A stretch of DNA of 64,000 nt from an uncultured Bacteroidales bacterium (GTDB lineage: Bacteria; Bacteroidota; Bacteroidia; Bacteroidales; Bacteroidaceae), in the NCBI GenBank assembly GCA_902776455.1, contig CACYQI010000004.1, forward strand, positions 1-64,000. Direction: 5' to 3'. Of this stretch, positions 18,384 to 27,900 are shown piece by piece. A program made the translations under genes and the position numbers. Position 1 is the first letter of the stretch. Every line of letters begins with the position of its first letter. The notes under the pieces were generated by a model, which saw only the letters and a list, made by a program, of their open reading frames with translations, made no database searches and had not been told where the DNA came from.

Positions 18384-18415
18384 CAAAAATACATTTTTTT
18401 GCATTTGCAACCAAA
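18384..18415 (-). promoter_or_regulatory. Promoter of the 253-residue secreted protein gene
   Basis: TTTG (18412-18415), 20-bp spacer, TATTTTTG (18384-18391). Confidence 0.7.
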
Positions 18416-18567
18416 CAAAGCGGAAGAAAAAAGTTCTTTTTGTCGCTTTTGCTTCATCCGAGGGCTGTTTCTGAGGGTTTCCCGCAAGCAGCGACATCGA
18501 AGAAAGAAGAAACAGGTGGAAAATGAGGACGACTTCCCAAGCTTTCCCAAGCATAGAGACACCAAGC

Positions 18568-18665
18568 CCCTCCCCTAAACGGGGAGGCTGGGAGGGGGCT
18601 TTTCCCCCTCCCCTAGGGGAGGGGTTAGGGGTGGGGACTGTTGCTTTAGTCCCGTCCCTTTAGGA
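18568..18665. repeat. GC-rich palindromic repeat
   Basis: CCCCTCCCCTAAACGGGGAGG, then CCCCTCCCCTAGGGGAGGGG and GGGACTG..CAGTCCC-like blocks. Member of the GC-rich family; marks the left border of a 1.3-kb gene-free repeat cluster. Confidence 0.7.
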
Positions 18666-18693
18666 TAGACTTTTTCGGTTGTTGATAATGACT

Positions 18694-18824
18694 GAGTCGA
18701 CTTGAAAAAGTCCTGCAAGGACTAAAAGCCCTTAGCCCAGGACATCGCCCTGGGTAGTAATCAAGCGGTTATGGTTCGCTCTGTAAGAGCAAAAGCAGAC
18801 ATTTGGACTTTTTCAAGTGGACTC
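18694..18824. repeat. MITE-like element A, 131 bp
   Basis: The ends GAGTCGACTTGAAAAAGTCC and GGACTTTTTCAAGTGGACTC are inverted repeats matching at 19 of 20 positions. The interior has an AGCCCAGG..CCTGGG hairpin and the block GTTCGCTCTGTAAGAGCAAAA. No coding capacity. Confidence 0.75.
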
Positions 18825-18884
18825 ATGACTCAACTTTCGCATGTGATTATTGCTAATCATATTCACCTAATACTTAGTGATATA

Positions 18885-19013
18885 ATCAAACACAAAGACA
18901 CGAAGACAAGAAGAGCTACGCCGCGGAATTGAAGACACAAAGCTTTCTGCCAAGACCTTTGTGTCTTCTTCGGCAGGGGAATTACTTTGTTACTTTGAGT
19001 CTTTGTGTTTGAT
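18885..19013. repeat. MITE-like element B, 129 bp
   Basis: It begins ATCAAACACAAAGAC and ends with the exact reverse complement GTCTTTGTGTTTGAT. The interior contains further AAGACACAAAG / CTTTGTGTCTT pairs. Confidence 0.75.
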
Positions 19014-19063
19014 TATCACATGGCAGACGGTATGCCAGCCCACATGCTAAAGTGGAATAATGA

Positions 19064-19134
19064 TAACTCATTCCTTATTAATCAAACGGTTAAGTCTCGC
19101 TCCGTAAGAGCAAAAGCAGGCATCTTGACTTCAT
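19064..19134. repeat. Truncated copy of element A
   Basis: AATCAAACGGTTAAG and CTCGCTCCGTAAGAGCAAAA repeat the right half of element A (18760-18800), but the terminal inverted repeats are absent. Confidence 0.6.
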
Positions 19135-19138
19135 AGGT

Positions 19139-19204
19139 GAATTCTCCGTGCAGTGTAAGCGAATTCTCCGTGCAGTGTAGGCGAATTCTCCGTGCAGTGT
19201 TTCG
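19139..19204. repeat. Three 22-bp tandem units
   Basis: Three nearly identical units of exactly 22 bp, each GAATTCTCCGTGCAGTGT plus four bases. They are the CTCCGTGCAG variant of the dispersed 22-bp family. Confidence 0.85.
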
Positions 19205-19305
19205 AAGTGAGACCCTTCACAGTTTTCACAATTCGCAATTAATTTTTGTGCCCTTGCATGCTATTCCGAAGTAACGATTCTGCAATTACCATATATCATC
19301 AATAA

Positions 19306-19458
19306 TTTACCGTCACCCGTCACTTTTTGCTCTAACAGATTGAAAACGAACAGGGTAACGGGGTGACAGTACTGTCACCCTACCGTCACCCTCTTGTCAC
19401 CTCGCATCCTGTTGAATCACAATGCAATAAGTGGAAAGGTGACGGAGTGACGGTAATT
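19306..19458. repeat. MITE-like element C, about 150 bp
   Basis: The ends TTTACCGTCACCCGTCAC and GTGACGGAGTGACGGTAAT are imperfect inverted repeats. A perfect 20-bp palindrome GGGTGACAGTACTGTCACCC sits inside at 19361-19380. Confidence 0.75.
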
Positions 19459-19475
19459 TTGCATCTGTTTGAACA

Positions 19476-19513
19476 AACCAATTATTGCTGTCCGCTTTTC
19501 CCCGGACACCAAT
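19476..19513. repeat. Terminal-repeat remnant of a GTCCGGGGAAAAG element
   Basis: ATTATTGCTGTCCG is followed directly by CTTTTCCCCGGACACCAATAAT, i.e. two inverted ends fused without an interior. The same ends bound the full element at 52534-52856. Confidence 0.6.
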
Positions 19514-19677
19514 AATAATTTATGGTAATTCATGTTTTATCTTAAATATATAATTGCCATGTAATTGCCCATTAATTTTTTTTCGTCGAGTTCACGTTAA
19601 CTTAGTGACTTTGTCTTTGATTAATACCATGTTGGGGAACTTTTTCGGCATCTAAGATGTTTTTTTCTGTCTTTTTC

Positions 19678-19708
19678 TTGTTTCATAATCTAAAAAAAAG
19701 TAAATTTG
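19678..19708 (+). promoter_or_regulatory. Promoter of the 1444-residue LamG protein gene
   Basis: TTG (19678-19680), 20-bp spacer, TAAATTTG (19701-19708). The resulting 5' UTR is about 190 bases and contains AACTAAC-type heptamer repeats at 19799-19832. Confidence 0.75.
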
Positions 19709-19901
19709 CGTCGATAAATAGTAAATAAAGAGTAGTATCCGCCGGAGCTTCTCCCTTCAAGGGAAGATTTAGAAGAGGCCGGAGATAGACTCAAAACGAC
19801 TAACAACTAACAACTAAACAACTAAACGACTAGACAGAAACAAAAATTCAAAACAAACAAAACAAACAAAAAACCTTATTTATTAACTAAAACCTAACAT
19901 T

Positions 19902-22900
19902 ATGAGAAAAATTAAACTTCTCTTAGCCTCCGTGCTATCATTGATGGCATGGACGGGCGCAATGGCGCAGAACACAAGCGACAATGATTATGTTGCTGCG
20001 AAAAACGCCATTACCGACGGTGCGACCTATCGCATCAAGACTGCAGTAGGTGAAGCTAACTACTACGTAACCACAACCGGTACTTTTACAACCGACAAGA
20101 ACCAGGCTGGTTACTTCACCATCACAAAGACCTCTGGAGGTTACTTCGGTACGGGCTTCCGCATCGACACCGGAACAAACCGATTCACCAATCCTCCTTT
20201 GAGCAACAACTATGCCAATCTGAAGCCAGGTAGCTTTGCCAATTCAACAGGCGACCGTGCAGACTGGGAAAGGCAAATCCTTTATCTGAATGGCGACGGC
20301 AAGTATGCCATCCGTTCCTGCAACTGCCAGGATGGTACCAGCAGCTGGAACGATGCAGCTCGTACACACTGGACATATTATATGGTCGGTGATGTCGTTA
20401 CTCCCTGCTACACTTACAACAAGGACGAAGCTTACATTTGGGAGTTTGAAGGCCCTCTGACAGTTGTCAATGTTACCTACAACCTCTATGAGTCCGACGG
20501 TACAACCCTGGTCTCCTCAGAGACAAAGAAGCAAGAGGCTAACAGCGCACCTCTCTCTCCTCTGCCTGGAACAGGTTCCATATACAACGGCTTCTTCCAC
20601 GAGAAGTTCTATTTTGACTACATTGTTAGCGGCACTATCGGCGACACCGATTGCACCCTCAACATCGTCCGCACAGAGAAGGCTGGCGTAGTAAAGTCTC
20701 TGTCTGACCTTAGCAACAACAAGGCCTACAACATCGGTTGCGACCGTGGCGCAATGATTGCCTACAACGGCAGCATGTGTTCAACAGCCCTGAACGACGC
20801 AGTAGCCAATGCACAGCCCTACGGCAAGTTCGCTCTCCTCAACTACGAGGGCAACTACTACATCTTCAGCATCGACGAGAACAAGTTCGTCAAGAACGAT
20901 GCCAGCGTGGCACTCGACCTGACTGCCGCTGGCTTCAGCACAGAAGACGCCATGGTGATGACGCCGCAGACAGCACCCTACTTCCTTTGGAATTTTAATG
21001 CAGAAGACAAATATCTCAATACCAACGGCAACCTGCCTTTGGGATATGTCATCAACGATTACAGCACTCCCGACCCGGGCAACCAGTACTACATGGTAGC
21101 AGTTGATGACTTCGACCCGACAAATGCACTGGCAGAACTGGACGCTTATTTCCATCCTGCCTACACTGTGACATATGTTGTGAAGGACACCTATGGCAAT
21201 GTTATCTTCACTTCCGCCCCGCAACCGACAAAGGCTGGTGCTCACATCACCACCCTGCTTGATGAGTTCAAGCGTCCACTCTACACCTATAACGATGTAG
21301 ATGTCACCATTGCTGACCTTGAGACGACCGTTGAGTTCACCGCAACATGGACTGGTCCCTTCGAGATTTCTGCCGACTTCGCTACTGCACACTGGTACGA
21401 CATGGCAATGCGCAGCACTTGGTATGTGACGAGCGCCATTAAGGACGGAGATGGTGCATACAAGACACAGAACGCCAACACCATGGGCCTCGTTGAGGAT
21501 TCCTATCAGTGGGCATTCCTTGGCAACGGCTACGACGGCTTCAAGATTATCAACAAGGCTGAAGGCGACGGCAAGAGCTTCGGCTGGACAGACGCCACAG
21601 CAACCAACTCTGGTATTCCTACTATTATGGATGACGGCGAAGGCCATCATACATGGAACGTCGTTGCTTCTACCAACACCTCTGTACCTGCAGGTTCATT
21701 CGTCTTGAATGTTCCCGGCACAACTCTCTACATCAACCAGTATGGTGGTGCAGGCGGCAGCGTGAAGTTCTGGGACAGCGCCAACAACCTTGGCGATGCA
21801 GGTTCTGCCTTCACAGTATTTGATGTTCCCAGCAACTTCGCATCCTACCTTGTCGATGAAGGAATTGCTGCTGAATACGATGCTACTGGCTACTTCGCAT
21901 TCACAGATGCTGCAAAGGCTACCCTCGGTTGGGATCCAGTATACAAGACAGACTGTCCCTTCGAAACCTATAAGAGCATGAAGGAGAAACTGGAAGCCGC
22001 AAAGGCCGACCTCAATAACTTCGTTCTTCCCGAAACTGGTTACTACACCCTGAAGAACAAGAACTATGGCACATACATGGGCATTGATCCCAGCGATGCC
22101 AATATGTATGGTAACTACGCAACCGCTGTCGCCGCTAAGCAGATTGTGAAGCTGACAAAGAATGGCGACAACACTTATACCATCGGCTTGATGGGCAAGT
22201 TTGCTCCTGCTACCGTATCACAGAGCGCACAAGTTACTGCAAACGAAACGGCTGGCAATTACACTGTTGTCATTCCTGCTGCCGGTTCTGCTGTATTCCA
22301 GGCTGATCCCAGCAGCAACATGTCCTGCCTGCACTGCGCAGGCGGTGGTTCTATCGTAGGTTGGGGATCTGCCGCAGTTGCATCTCAGTGGATAGTAGAG
22401 GATGCTACCAGCATAGAACTCGCTATCGGCGCTGAAGGCTATGCTACAACTTATCTGCCCTTCCCCGTTGAGTACGGAGGAACTCTTCCTGTGCCTGAAG
22501 CAATCGGTCGCTGGACATTCGACGATCCTGCTGACCTCCTTGCAGGTACCGGCATTGCTACCCTGCAGGCAACAACCCATGAAAAGGACAACGTTACAGT
22601 AACTGACGTCGCCACAGCCGGCATTACCACCGTGGATGGTCCCGATGCAAGCAACGGTGCTGTGGAAGTTCCCGTTGGCTCAAGTCTCTTGATGGCTGCC
22701 AACAATGGTGCAACAAGCATGGGCACATATTCTATTATGTATGACGTTTGCGTAGAAGACGGTTCGACCTACGTTCCTCTCCTGCAGAACAGCCTGACCA
22801 ATGGTAAGGACGGCAGCCTCTTCATCAATAAGAACCAAGTTGGTCTTGGCGGAGGCATCGGCTACCATGGCAGCATCGAAAACAACAAGTGGTATCGCAT

Positions 22901-24236
22901 TGTCTTCACCGTTAGTCCCTCCGAAGCTTCTATCTATGTGAACGGCGAGCAGCTCACCACATACAACCAGAACTTCGAAAATACCAATGGCGCCTACCTT
23001 AAGCATTGGGTTCTGACGACGGGCGCACTCTTCTTTGCCGACGAAGACGGCGAGGAGAAAGCCATCAAGACATCAGAACTGCGTTTCTGGGATGTAGCTC
23101 TGAACGCAGAACAGGTTGCAACACTTGGCTCTATCAGTGGAGATGCACCGAAATTCCCCGTAGCTCTCGGCACATGGACATTCGAAGATGCAACAGATCC
23201 TTATGCAGGTACCGGTACAGCTACTATTGCTGAATGGGGCAATGGTGTTACATTCGACGGCGGCGTTGCAACGGTTCCCGTTGGAGCAGGCATTGAGCTG
23301 AACACGAACCTTACGACAACTCCAAGTGCTTACACACTCATGCAAGACGTTAAGTTCGCTGACGTCAGCGGCTACATCTCTCTCTTCCAGAATGACGTCA
23401 ACAACGGTAAGGACGGCAGCATCTTCGTCAAGAACGGACAGGTAGGTCTTGCTTCTGCAGGCCTTGGCTACAAAGGCACTATCAACGCCGACACTTGGTA
23501 TCGTATTGTCACAGTCATCGACAACAGCTACTGCACACTCTATGTGGACGGCGTTCAGGTTGGCAAGAGCGCCGCTCAGGACGTGAACGCCTGGGCAATG
23601 CGCGACTCAAGGAAGCTCATCCTGTTCATCGACAACGACGGTGAGGAGAAAGAGGTTCAGCTGGCCGAAGCACGCTTCTGGGATACAGCTCTGTCAGCAA
23701 CGCAGGTAGCACAGCTCGCTAACGTCGGCACAACAATCGACGAAGGCGAAACGAAGGACGCTGTGGCTTACACTGCTACGCTCGACGGCAACGGCAGCAG
23801 CCAGTGGCTGACTCTGTCTAAGCTCGAAGGAACGATTCCCACAAAGACGGCCGTAGTCCTCAAGGGTTCGCCCAAGACATACGTTTACAACATCGTTGCC
23901 GAGGCTTCTCCCATCACAAACAACGCCTTGAAGGGAACTCTCGAACCCATCGAAGCTACTGGCAAGTACGTCCTTGCTAAGCCCGCAGGTGAGGAAGTTG
24001 GCTTCTATCTGGCTAACGGAGGCAACATCGCAGCATGCAAGGCTTACGTGGAGACCAATTCTGATGTTAAGGGCTTCATCTTCAAGTTCGACGATGATGC
24101 AACCGGCATTGAAAATCTGAATACTCAGAGCACTCTGAACACTCAGAACACTTCAATCTACAACCTCGCTGGTCAGCGCCTGCAGAAGATGCAGAAGGGC
24201 ATTAACATCGTGAACGGCAAGAAGATTTTGAAATAA
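19902..24236 (+). CDS. Very large secreted LamG-domain protein with C-terminal module
   Basis: 1444 residues. A signal peptide (MRKIKLLLASVLSLMAWTGAMAQ) is followed by a roughly 150-residue N-terminal domain with the motif GKYAIRSCNCQDGTSSWN (C140 and C142), also present in the 1499-residue protein downstream. Then come beta-rich repeats (about 200-860) related to the C-terminal half of the CotH protein (WTGPFEIS...HWYDMAMRSTWYV). Two LamG-like modules lie at about 863-1075 and 1083-1276; the first is nearly the same as those in the metallophosphoesterase protein. The end is a Bacteroidales module (IYNLAGQRLQKMQKGINIV). No enzyme motif was found. A cell-surface adhesin or glycan-binding role is inferred. 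The 51-residue peptide gene begins 70 bases after its stop and shares its terminator. Confidence 0.85.
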   Translation: MRKIKLLLASVLSLMAWTGAMAQNTSDNDYVAAKNAITDGATYRIKTAVGEANYYVTTTGTFTTDKNQAGYFTITKTSGGYFGTGFRIDTGTNRFTNPPLSNNYANLKPGSFANSTGDRADWERQILYLNGDGKYAIRSCNCQDGTSSWNDAARTHWTYYMVGDVVTPCYTYNKDEAYIWEFEGPLTVVNVTYNLYESDGTTLVSSETKKQEANSAPLSPLPGTGSIYNGFFHEKFYFDYIVSGTIGDTDCTLNIVRTEKAGVVKSLSDLSNNKAYNIGCDRGAMIAYNGSMCSTALNDAVANAQPYGKFALLNYEGNYYIFSIDENKFVKNDASVALDLTAAGFSTEDAMVMTPQTAPYFLWNFNAEDKYLNTNGNLPLGYVINDYSTPDPGNQYYMVAVDDFDPTNALAELDAYFHPAYTVTYVVKDTYGNVIFTSAPQPTKAGAHITTLLDEFKRPLYTYNDVDVTIADLETTVEFTATWTGPFEISADFATAHWYDMAMRSTWYVTSAIKDGDGAYKTQNANTMGLVEDSYQWAFLGNGYDGFKIINKAEGDGKSFGWTDATATNSGIPTIMDDGEGHHTWNVVASTNTSVPAGSFVLNVPGTTLYINQYGGAGGSVKFWDSANNLGDAGSAFTVFDVPSNFASYLVDEGIAAEYDATGYFAFTDAAKATLGWDPVYKTDCPFETYKSMKEKLEAAKADLNNFVLPETGYYTLKNKNYGTYMGIDPSDANMYGNYATAVAAKQIVKLTKNGDNTYTIGLMGKFAPATVSQSAQVTANETAGNYTVVIPAAGSAVFQADPSSNMSCLHCAGGGSIVGWGSAAVASQWIVEDATSIELAIGAEGYATTYLPFPVEYGGTLPVPEAIGRWTFDDPADLLAGTGIATLQATTHEKDNVTVTDVATAGITTVDGPDASNGAVEVPVGSSLLMAANNGATSMGTYSIMYDVCVEDGSTYVPLLQNSLTNGKDGSLFINKNQVGLGGGIGYHGSIENNKWYRIVFTVSPSEASIYVNGEQLTTYNQNFENTNGAYLKHWVLTTGALFFADEDGEEKAIKTSELRFWDVALNAEQVATLGSISGDAPKFPVALGTWTFEDATDPYAGTGTATIAEWGNGVTFDGGVATVPVGAGIELNTNLTTTPSAYTLMQDVKFADVSGYISLFQNDVNNGKDGSIFVKNGQVGLASAGLGYKGTINADTWYRIVTVIDNSYCTLYVDGVQVGKSAAQDVNAWAMRDSRKLILFIDNDGEEKEVQLAEARFWDTALSATQVAQLANVGTTIDEGETKDAVAYTATLDGNGSSQWLTLSKLEGTIPTKTAVVLKGSPKTYVYNIVAEASPITNNALKGTLEPIEATGKYVLAKPAGEEVGFYLANGGNIAACKAYVETNSDVKGFIFKFDDDATGIENLNTQSTLNTQNTSIYNLAGQRLQKMQKGINIVNGKKILK

Positions 24237-24244
24237 CAAAAGGA

Positions 24245-24290
24245 AAGACCTTAAGGTCTCTAAGGACTTTAGGGACTTTAAGGTCTTTAA
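24245..24290. repeat. 9-bp tandem repeat between stop codon and next gene
   Basis: Units of the type GACCTTAAG / GACTTTAGG / GTCTTTAAC directly follow the LamG-protein stop codon. This is the same unit that encodes KDL linkers in three neighbouring proteins. Confidence 0.8.
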
Positions 24291-24306
24291 CTAAAAGTAA
24301 GGAATT

Positions 24307-24462
24307 ATGAAAAAGTCATATTTAATGCCTGCCTTGCAGGTGGAAGAAGCTCAGGCAGCCAGCATGTTGGCCGAGAGCTTGAAACTTAGCAATACGACAG
24401 TTGACGGCAGTCAAGCCCTCACGAAAGAGGACGACGACTGGGACATTTGGGACGAGGAGTAA
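24307..24462 (+). CDS. 51-residue peptide with acidic aromatic tail
   Basis: The ATG at 24307 opens a 51-codon frame ending at TAA 24460-24462: it begins MKKSYLMPALQVEEAQAASM and ends with TKEDDDWDIWDEE. It is not a signal peptide: there is no hydrophobic run, only a basic start, an Ala/Leu-rich middle (MLAESLKLS) and a strongly acidic tail with two Trp. It lies 70 bases after the 1444-residue LamG gene and 26 bases before a strong terminator, so both are probably on one transcript. The start 'MKKxYxxPxxxV' and a D/W-rich end are, from memory, recurrent in small Bacteroidales proteins of unknown role; this could not be checked here. Possible roles include a peptide signal, a chaperone-like partner or an RiPP-type precursor. 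None is established. Confidence 0.65.
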   Translation: MKKSYLMPALQVEEAQAASMLAESLKLSNTTVDGSQALTKEDDDWDIWDEE

Positions 24463-24488
24463 ATCCGCGCCACAAAACCCGCTATAGC

Positions 24489-24520
24489 AAAGGCAGCTTC
24501 CCGCTTGGGAGGCTGCCTTT
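24489..24520 (+). terminator. Rho-independent terminator
   Basis: AAAGGCAGC-TTCCC / GGGAG-GCTGCCTTT forms a near-perfect hairpin with a 4-base loop, closing the LamG protein plus peptide transcription unit. Confidence 0.8.
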
Positions 24521-24562
24521 ACTATTTCTACGGAGAATATGGAGCACATGGAGAGACCCCAC

Positions 24563-24812
24563 TCGAAGCCTCTCCCCAACCCTCACCTCGAAGCCTCTCC
24601 CAAACCCTCCCCTAAAGGGAAGGGCTAAAGTAACAGTCCCCACCCCCATCCGCCTCCCCTTCGAGGGGAGGGGAGCCGCGGCAGACTTCCCAAGCTTAGA
24701 GGCACCAAGCCCCTCCCCCAAGGGGGAGGATGGGAGGAGGCTGTTGGGGTAGCCAGGGAGGAGGCTTCCGCGGGGACTCCCCTCCCCTCGAAGGGGAGGG
24801 GTAGGGGGTGGG
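24563..24812. repeat. GC-rich palindromic repeat tract
   Basis: Multiple copies of CCCCTCCCCTTCGAGGGGAGG, CCCAACCCTC and GGGGGAGG-TGGGAGG blocks fill the gap between the terminator and the next promoter. Open frames across it are repeat-derived. No gene is seen here. Confidence 0.75.
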
Positions 24813-24926
24813 GTAAACCATCAGCCTTCCTCTTTTGGCTTCTTGTTCTCCTTTAGTTTTTTATTCCTATGTACTGCGATTATAAAAAAACCTTGCAGAA
24901 CTTATCCGCCGTAACGCTTTTTTTCG

Positions 24927-24934
24927 TAACTTTG
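24927..24934 (+). promoter_or_regulatory. -7 box of the DUF3472 protein gene
   Basis: TAACTTTG, 54 bases before the start codon at 24988. The -33 region has no clear TTTG. Confidence 0.55.
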
Positions 24935-24987
24935 CACTGACTAACATCGATTTTCTATACATTATAATATATAAAAGACATATTACC

Positions 24988-27900
24988 ATGAAACTACGAC
25001 TTATCCTTTGGGCTTGTCTGGCTCTGATTGCCGCCATGCCCGCCCATGCTGTCGACTGGCAGGAGAAGACTGACACCATTTGGCCGGCACGCCATTACCG
25101 CGAACTCAGCGGCACAGCCATCGGCTTCCAACGTACTAACGCTTGGATCGACTGGAAGCACGCCGAAGGAACCGTGCTGGTCTATGGCCTCCATTTCCCT
25201 ACAGGACACGTCCGTGCTGATGCCCTGTTTAAGGCCAAGAGCGGGAAGAATGTCACCTTTGGGGTGCGCATCGTACACCCCGCTACGGGTACCGTCGTCC
25301 TCGACCATACAGCCACGAGCACCAACACTACTACGACGGAGCAGCGCATGGAAGTGATGCCCGACACCGAGATGCCTTTCGACGGCTGGTATCGCTTCGA
25401 ACTTACCTGTCCAAACGGCGTCAACACCCTCGATCGCCTCAATCTGCTTCTCTTCCAACGCACTTCGACGCTCAACATCACCGACTCCGAAATCTTCATG
25501 GCCCCCAGCGTCCATCTCTGGTGGTCATCGGAGGTTCCCGGCGCTCCTTCGGGCCAAAGCTACAACTGGACCTACCTGGAAGTGATGTACCCCAGTGCCT
25601 ACCGCCAGCTTGCTACCTACCAGATGGCCATCGGCACCGACGGCATGTACTCCGGCATACAGATGCCAACGCGCAGCGACGGCAGCTACGGGCACACCGT
25701 CCTCTTTTCGGTCTGGGACAATGGCGACACCGACAAGGACAAGAACCTGCCCGACATCATGCGTGCCGCCGCAGTCGATCTCGGTCCGGAGGCCTACGCC
25801 ACACACTTCGGAGGCGAGGGAACAGGCTCCAGCATCCGTTACAACAGGGACGACCTCTGGGAGTTCGACCACTGGGTTCAGTTCCTCTACAACGTGCGCC
25901 CCGATATCGTCAGCGTCACCAACGCCGACGGCACCGTCTCCGAATACGAGAGCACGCTGCAGACCGTCTGGTTCAAGCAGGCCGAGGAGGCCGACTGGCA
26001 CTACATGGGCACCTTGCGCATGGCCGGAGCCAACCGCCTCACCAGCGGCATATACAGCTTCCTGGAGAACTTCGGCGAAGCAGGCGGCAACCTGATGCGA
26101 CGTTGCTACTTCCGCAACGGAGCCATGCGCTCGGCTGCCAACGGGCAGTGGTACCCCCTGAACCATGCAGGCTTCGGCAACACGCAGAACAACGGCAAAC
26201 GCAATTCGCGCTACGACTTCGGACACGGCGTCACTCAGCTCTTCGACAAGACCTTCTATCTCGAGACGGGCGGATACATGGGCAAACGCGACAGCGCCTC
26301 CACCTGCGAGCCTCCACAGCTCGGGCAGATGCCCTGGGTGGACACCATCGACATAGCCCGCCTGGAGCACCGCGTGGACGAAGGCGTCAAGCACTATCAG
26401 GGCAAGACCTTGCAGTCGCGCGTAGAACTGACACGCACCGTCTCCGACCCCGCCACGTGGAAACTCATCAGCTACAGCGACGAAGAGACCGTGGGCGAAG
26501 GCGACAACGGCCGAGCCGCCATGATGCTCGACGGCAACCGGAGCACCTATTACCACAACAAATGGAAGAACGGCAGCGTCGCCTACCCGCACATCTTCAC
26601 CTTCGAGGCACCCGAACCCGTTACCGTCAGCTCGCTGGAACTCTATCAGAGCCGCGAAAGCAGCTATCGGGCAAAACGCCTGATGCTCTCCGTCTCCGAT
26701 GACGGAAACCAATGGACCACAGTCTCTTCGAACCTCACCGTCGAGGATTCCGACTGCCCCACCATTCCGCTTCCGGAACCCGTCACAGCCAAATACTTCC
26801 GCCTGCGCTTCGCCACGGGCTACGGCACCAACCTTGTCATCAACGAACTCTACTTCAAGCACGAGTACCGCCTGGAGAGCTTGCTCGAACTCGCCCGCCA
26901 GATCTTCGACGAGGCCGATGCCTGGGGCGGCTATGCTCCTGCCGACCTCGAGCCGCTCCGCACGGTCTATGCCGACGGCACCTGCACCGATGCTGAAGCA
27001 CTCCGACAGGCCATCGAGAGCATCGGACAGACGGCTCAGCCGCTCACCTACGGCGTGCTTGCCCAAGCAGAGCACTTCACGCCGATGGCCGTCTATCAGC
27101 TCCACAACGCTTCGGGCAGGGGCGACATCATCGCTACTGCCGACAACGTTCCTTCCATCGCAGCCTCCCAAGTCGCGGCGGCGCTCGAAGCCTATCGCAC
27201 ATCGTGCTCCGTCACCGACCCACGTTGCAACTGGATGATTCTGCACTCCGAGAAGTACCACGAGAACTACCTCTACAACCTCGGAGCAAGAAAGTATCTC
27301 ACCCTGAAGGACAACGTCTTCTCCTTCTCCGACACACCCGCTCCCGTCGTTCTCAAAAAGAACGGCAACGGCTTCACCATCGGCTTCGAGGATAAATACC
27401 TGAGCATCAAGGTCGGCAGCGAAGTGCCCCTGACGCCCGTCTCTGCGGCTGCCTCCACTTCCATCTTCCAGTTGCGCACCAATCAGTACCTGCGGCCCGA
27501 CCCCATCATCGTGGCCGAACTTGCCGAAGAAGCAGAGCAGTCGTCGCACGACAACACGGCCGAGACGCTCTTTGCGCAAGGGCTGGAGACATACGCAAAG
27601 GCATTCGTGGCCCATCCCAACATGGAGTCGAAACTCATCCGCAACAATACGTACCTATCCTCCAACGCCAACACGTCGCAGCAGACCGAGCACAATCTGG
27701 CCAGGCTCATCGACGGCAGGACAGCCACCTACTACGAGACGTGGTACAGCGGCATTGTCTGGCCCGACGAGATGTCCTATCTTCAGGCACGTGTCACCAC
27801 GCCGCTGAGTGCCTTCGCCTTCAGCTTCACGCCCTCGCAGAACCCCGAATGGGGCCAGCCCGACATCCCCTCCGACATCGTCGTCACGGCATCGCCCAAC

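Noticed and set aside
25525..27615. Long minus-strand open frame opposite the DUF3472 gene
   Set aside because: Val/Gly/Asp-rich shadow of a gene with clear domains on the plus strand.
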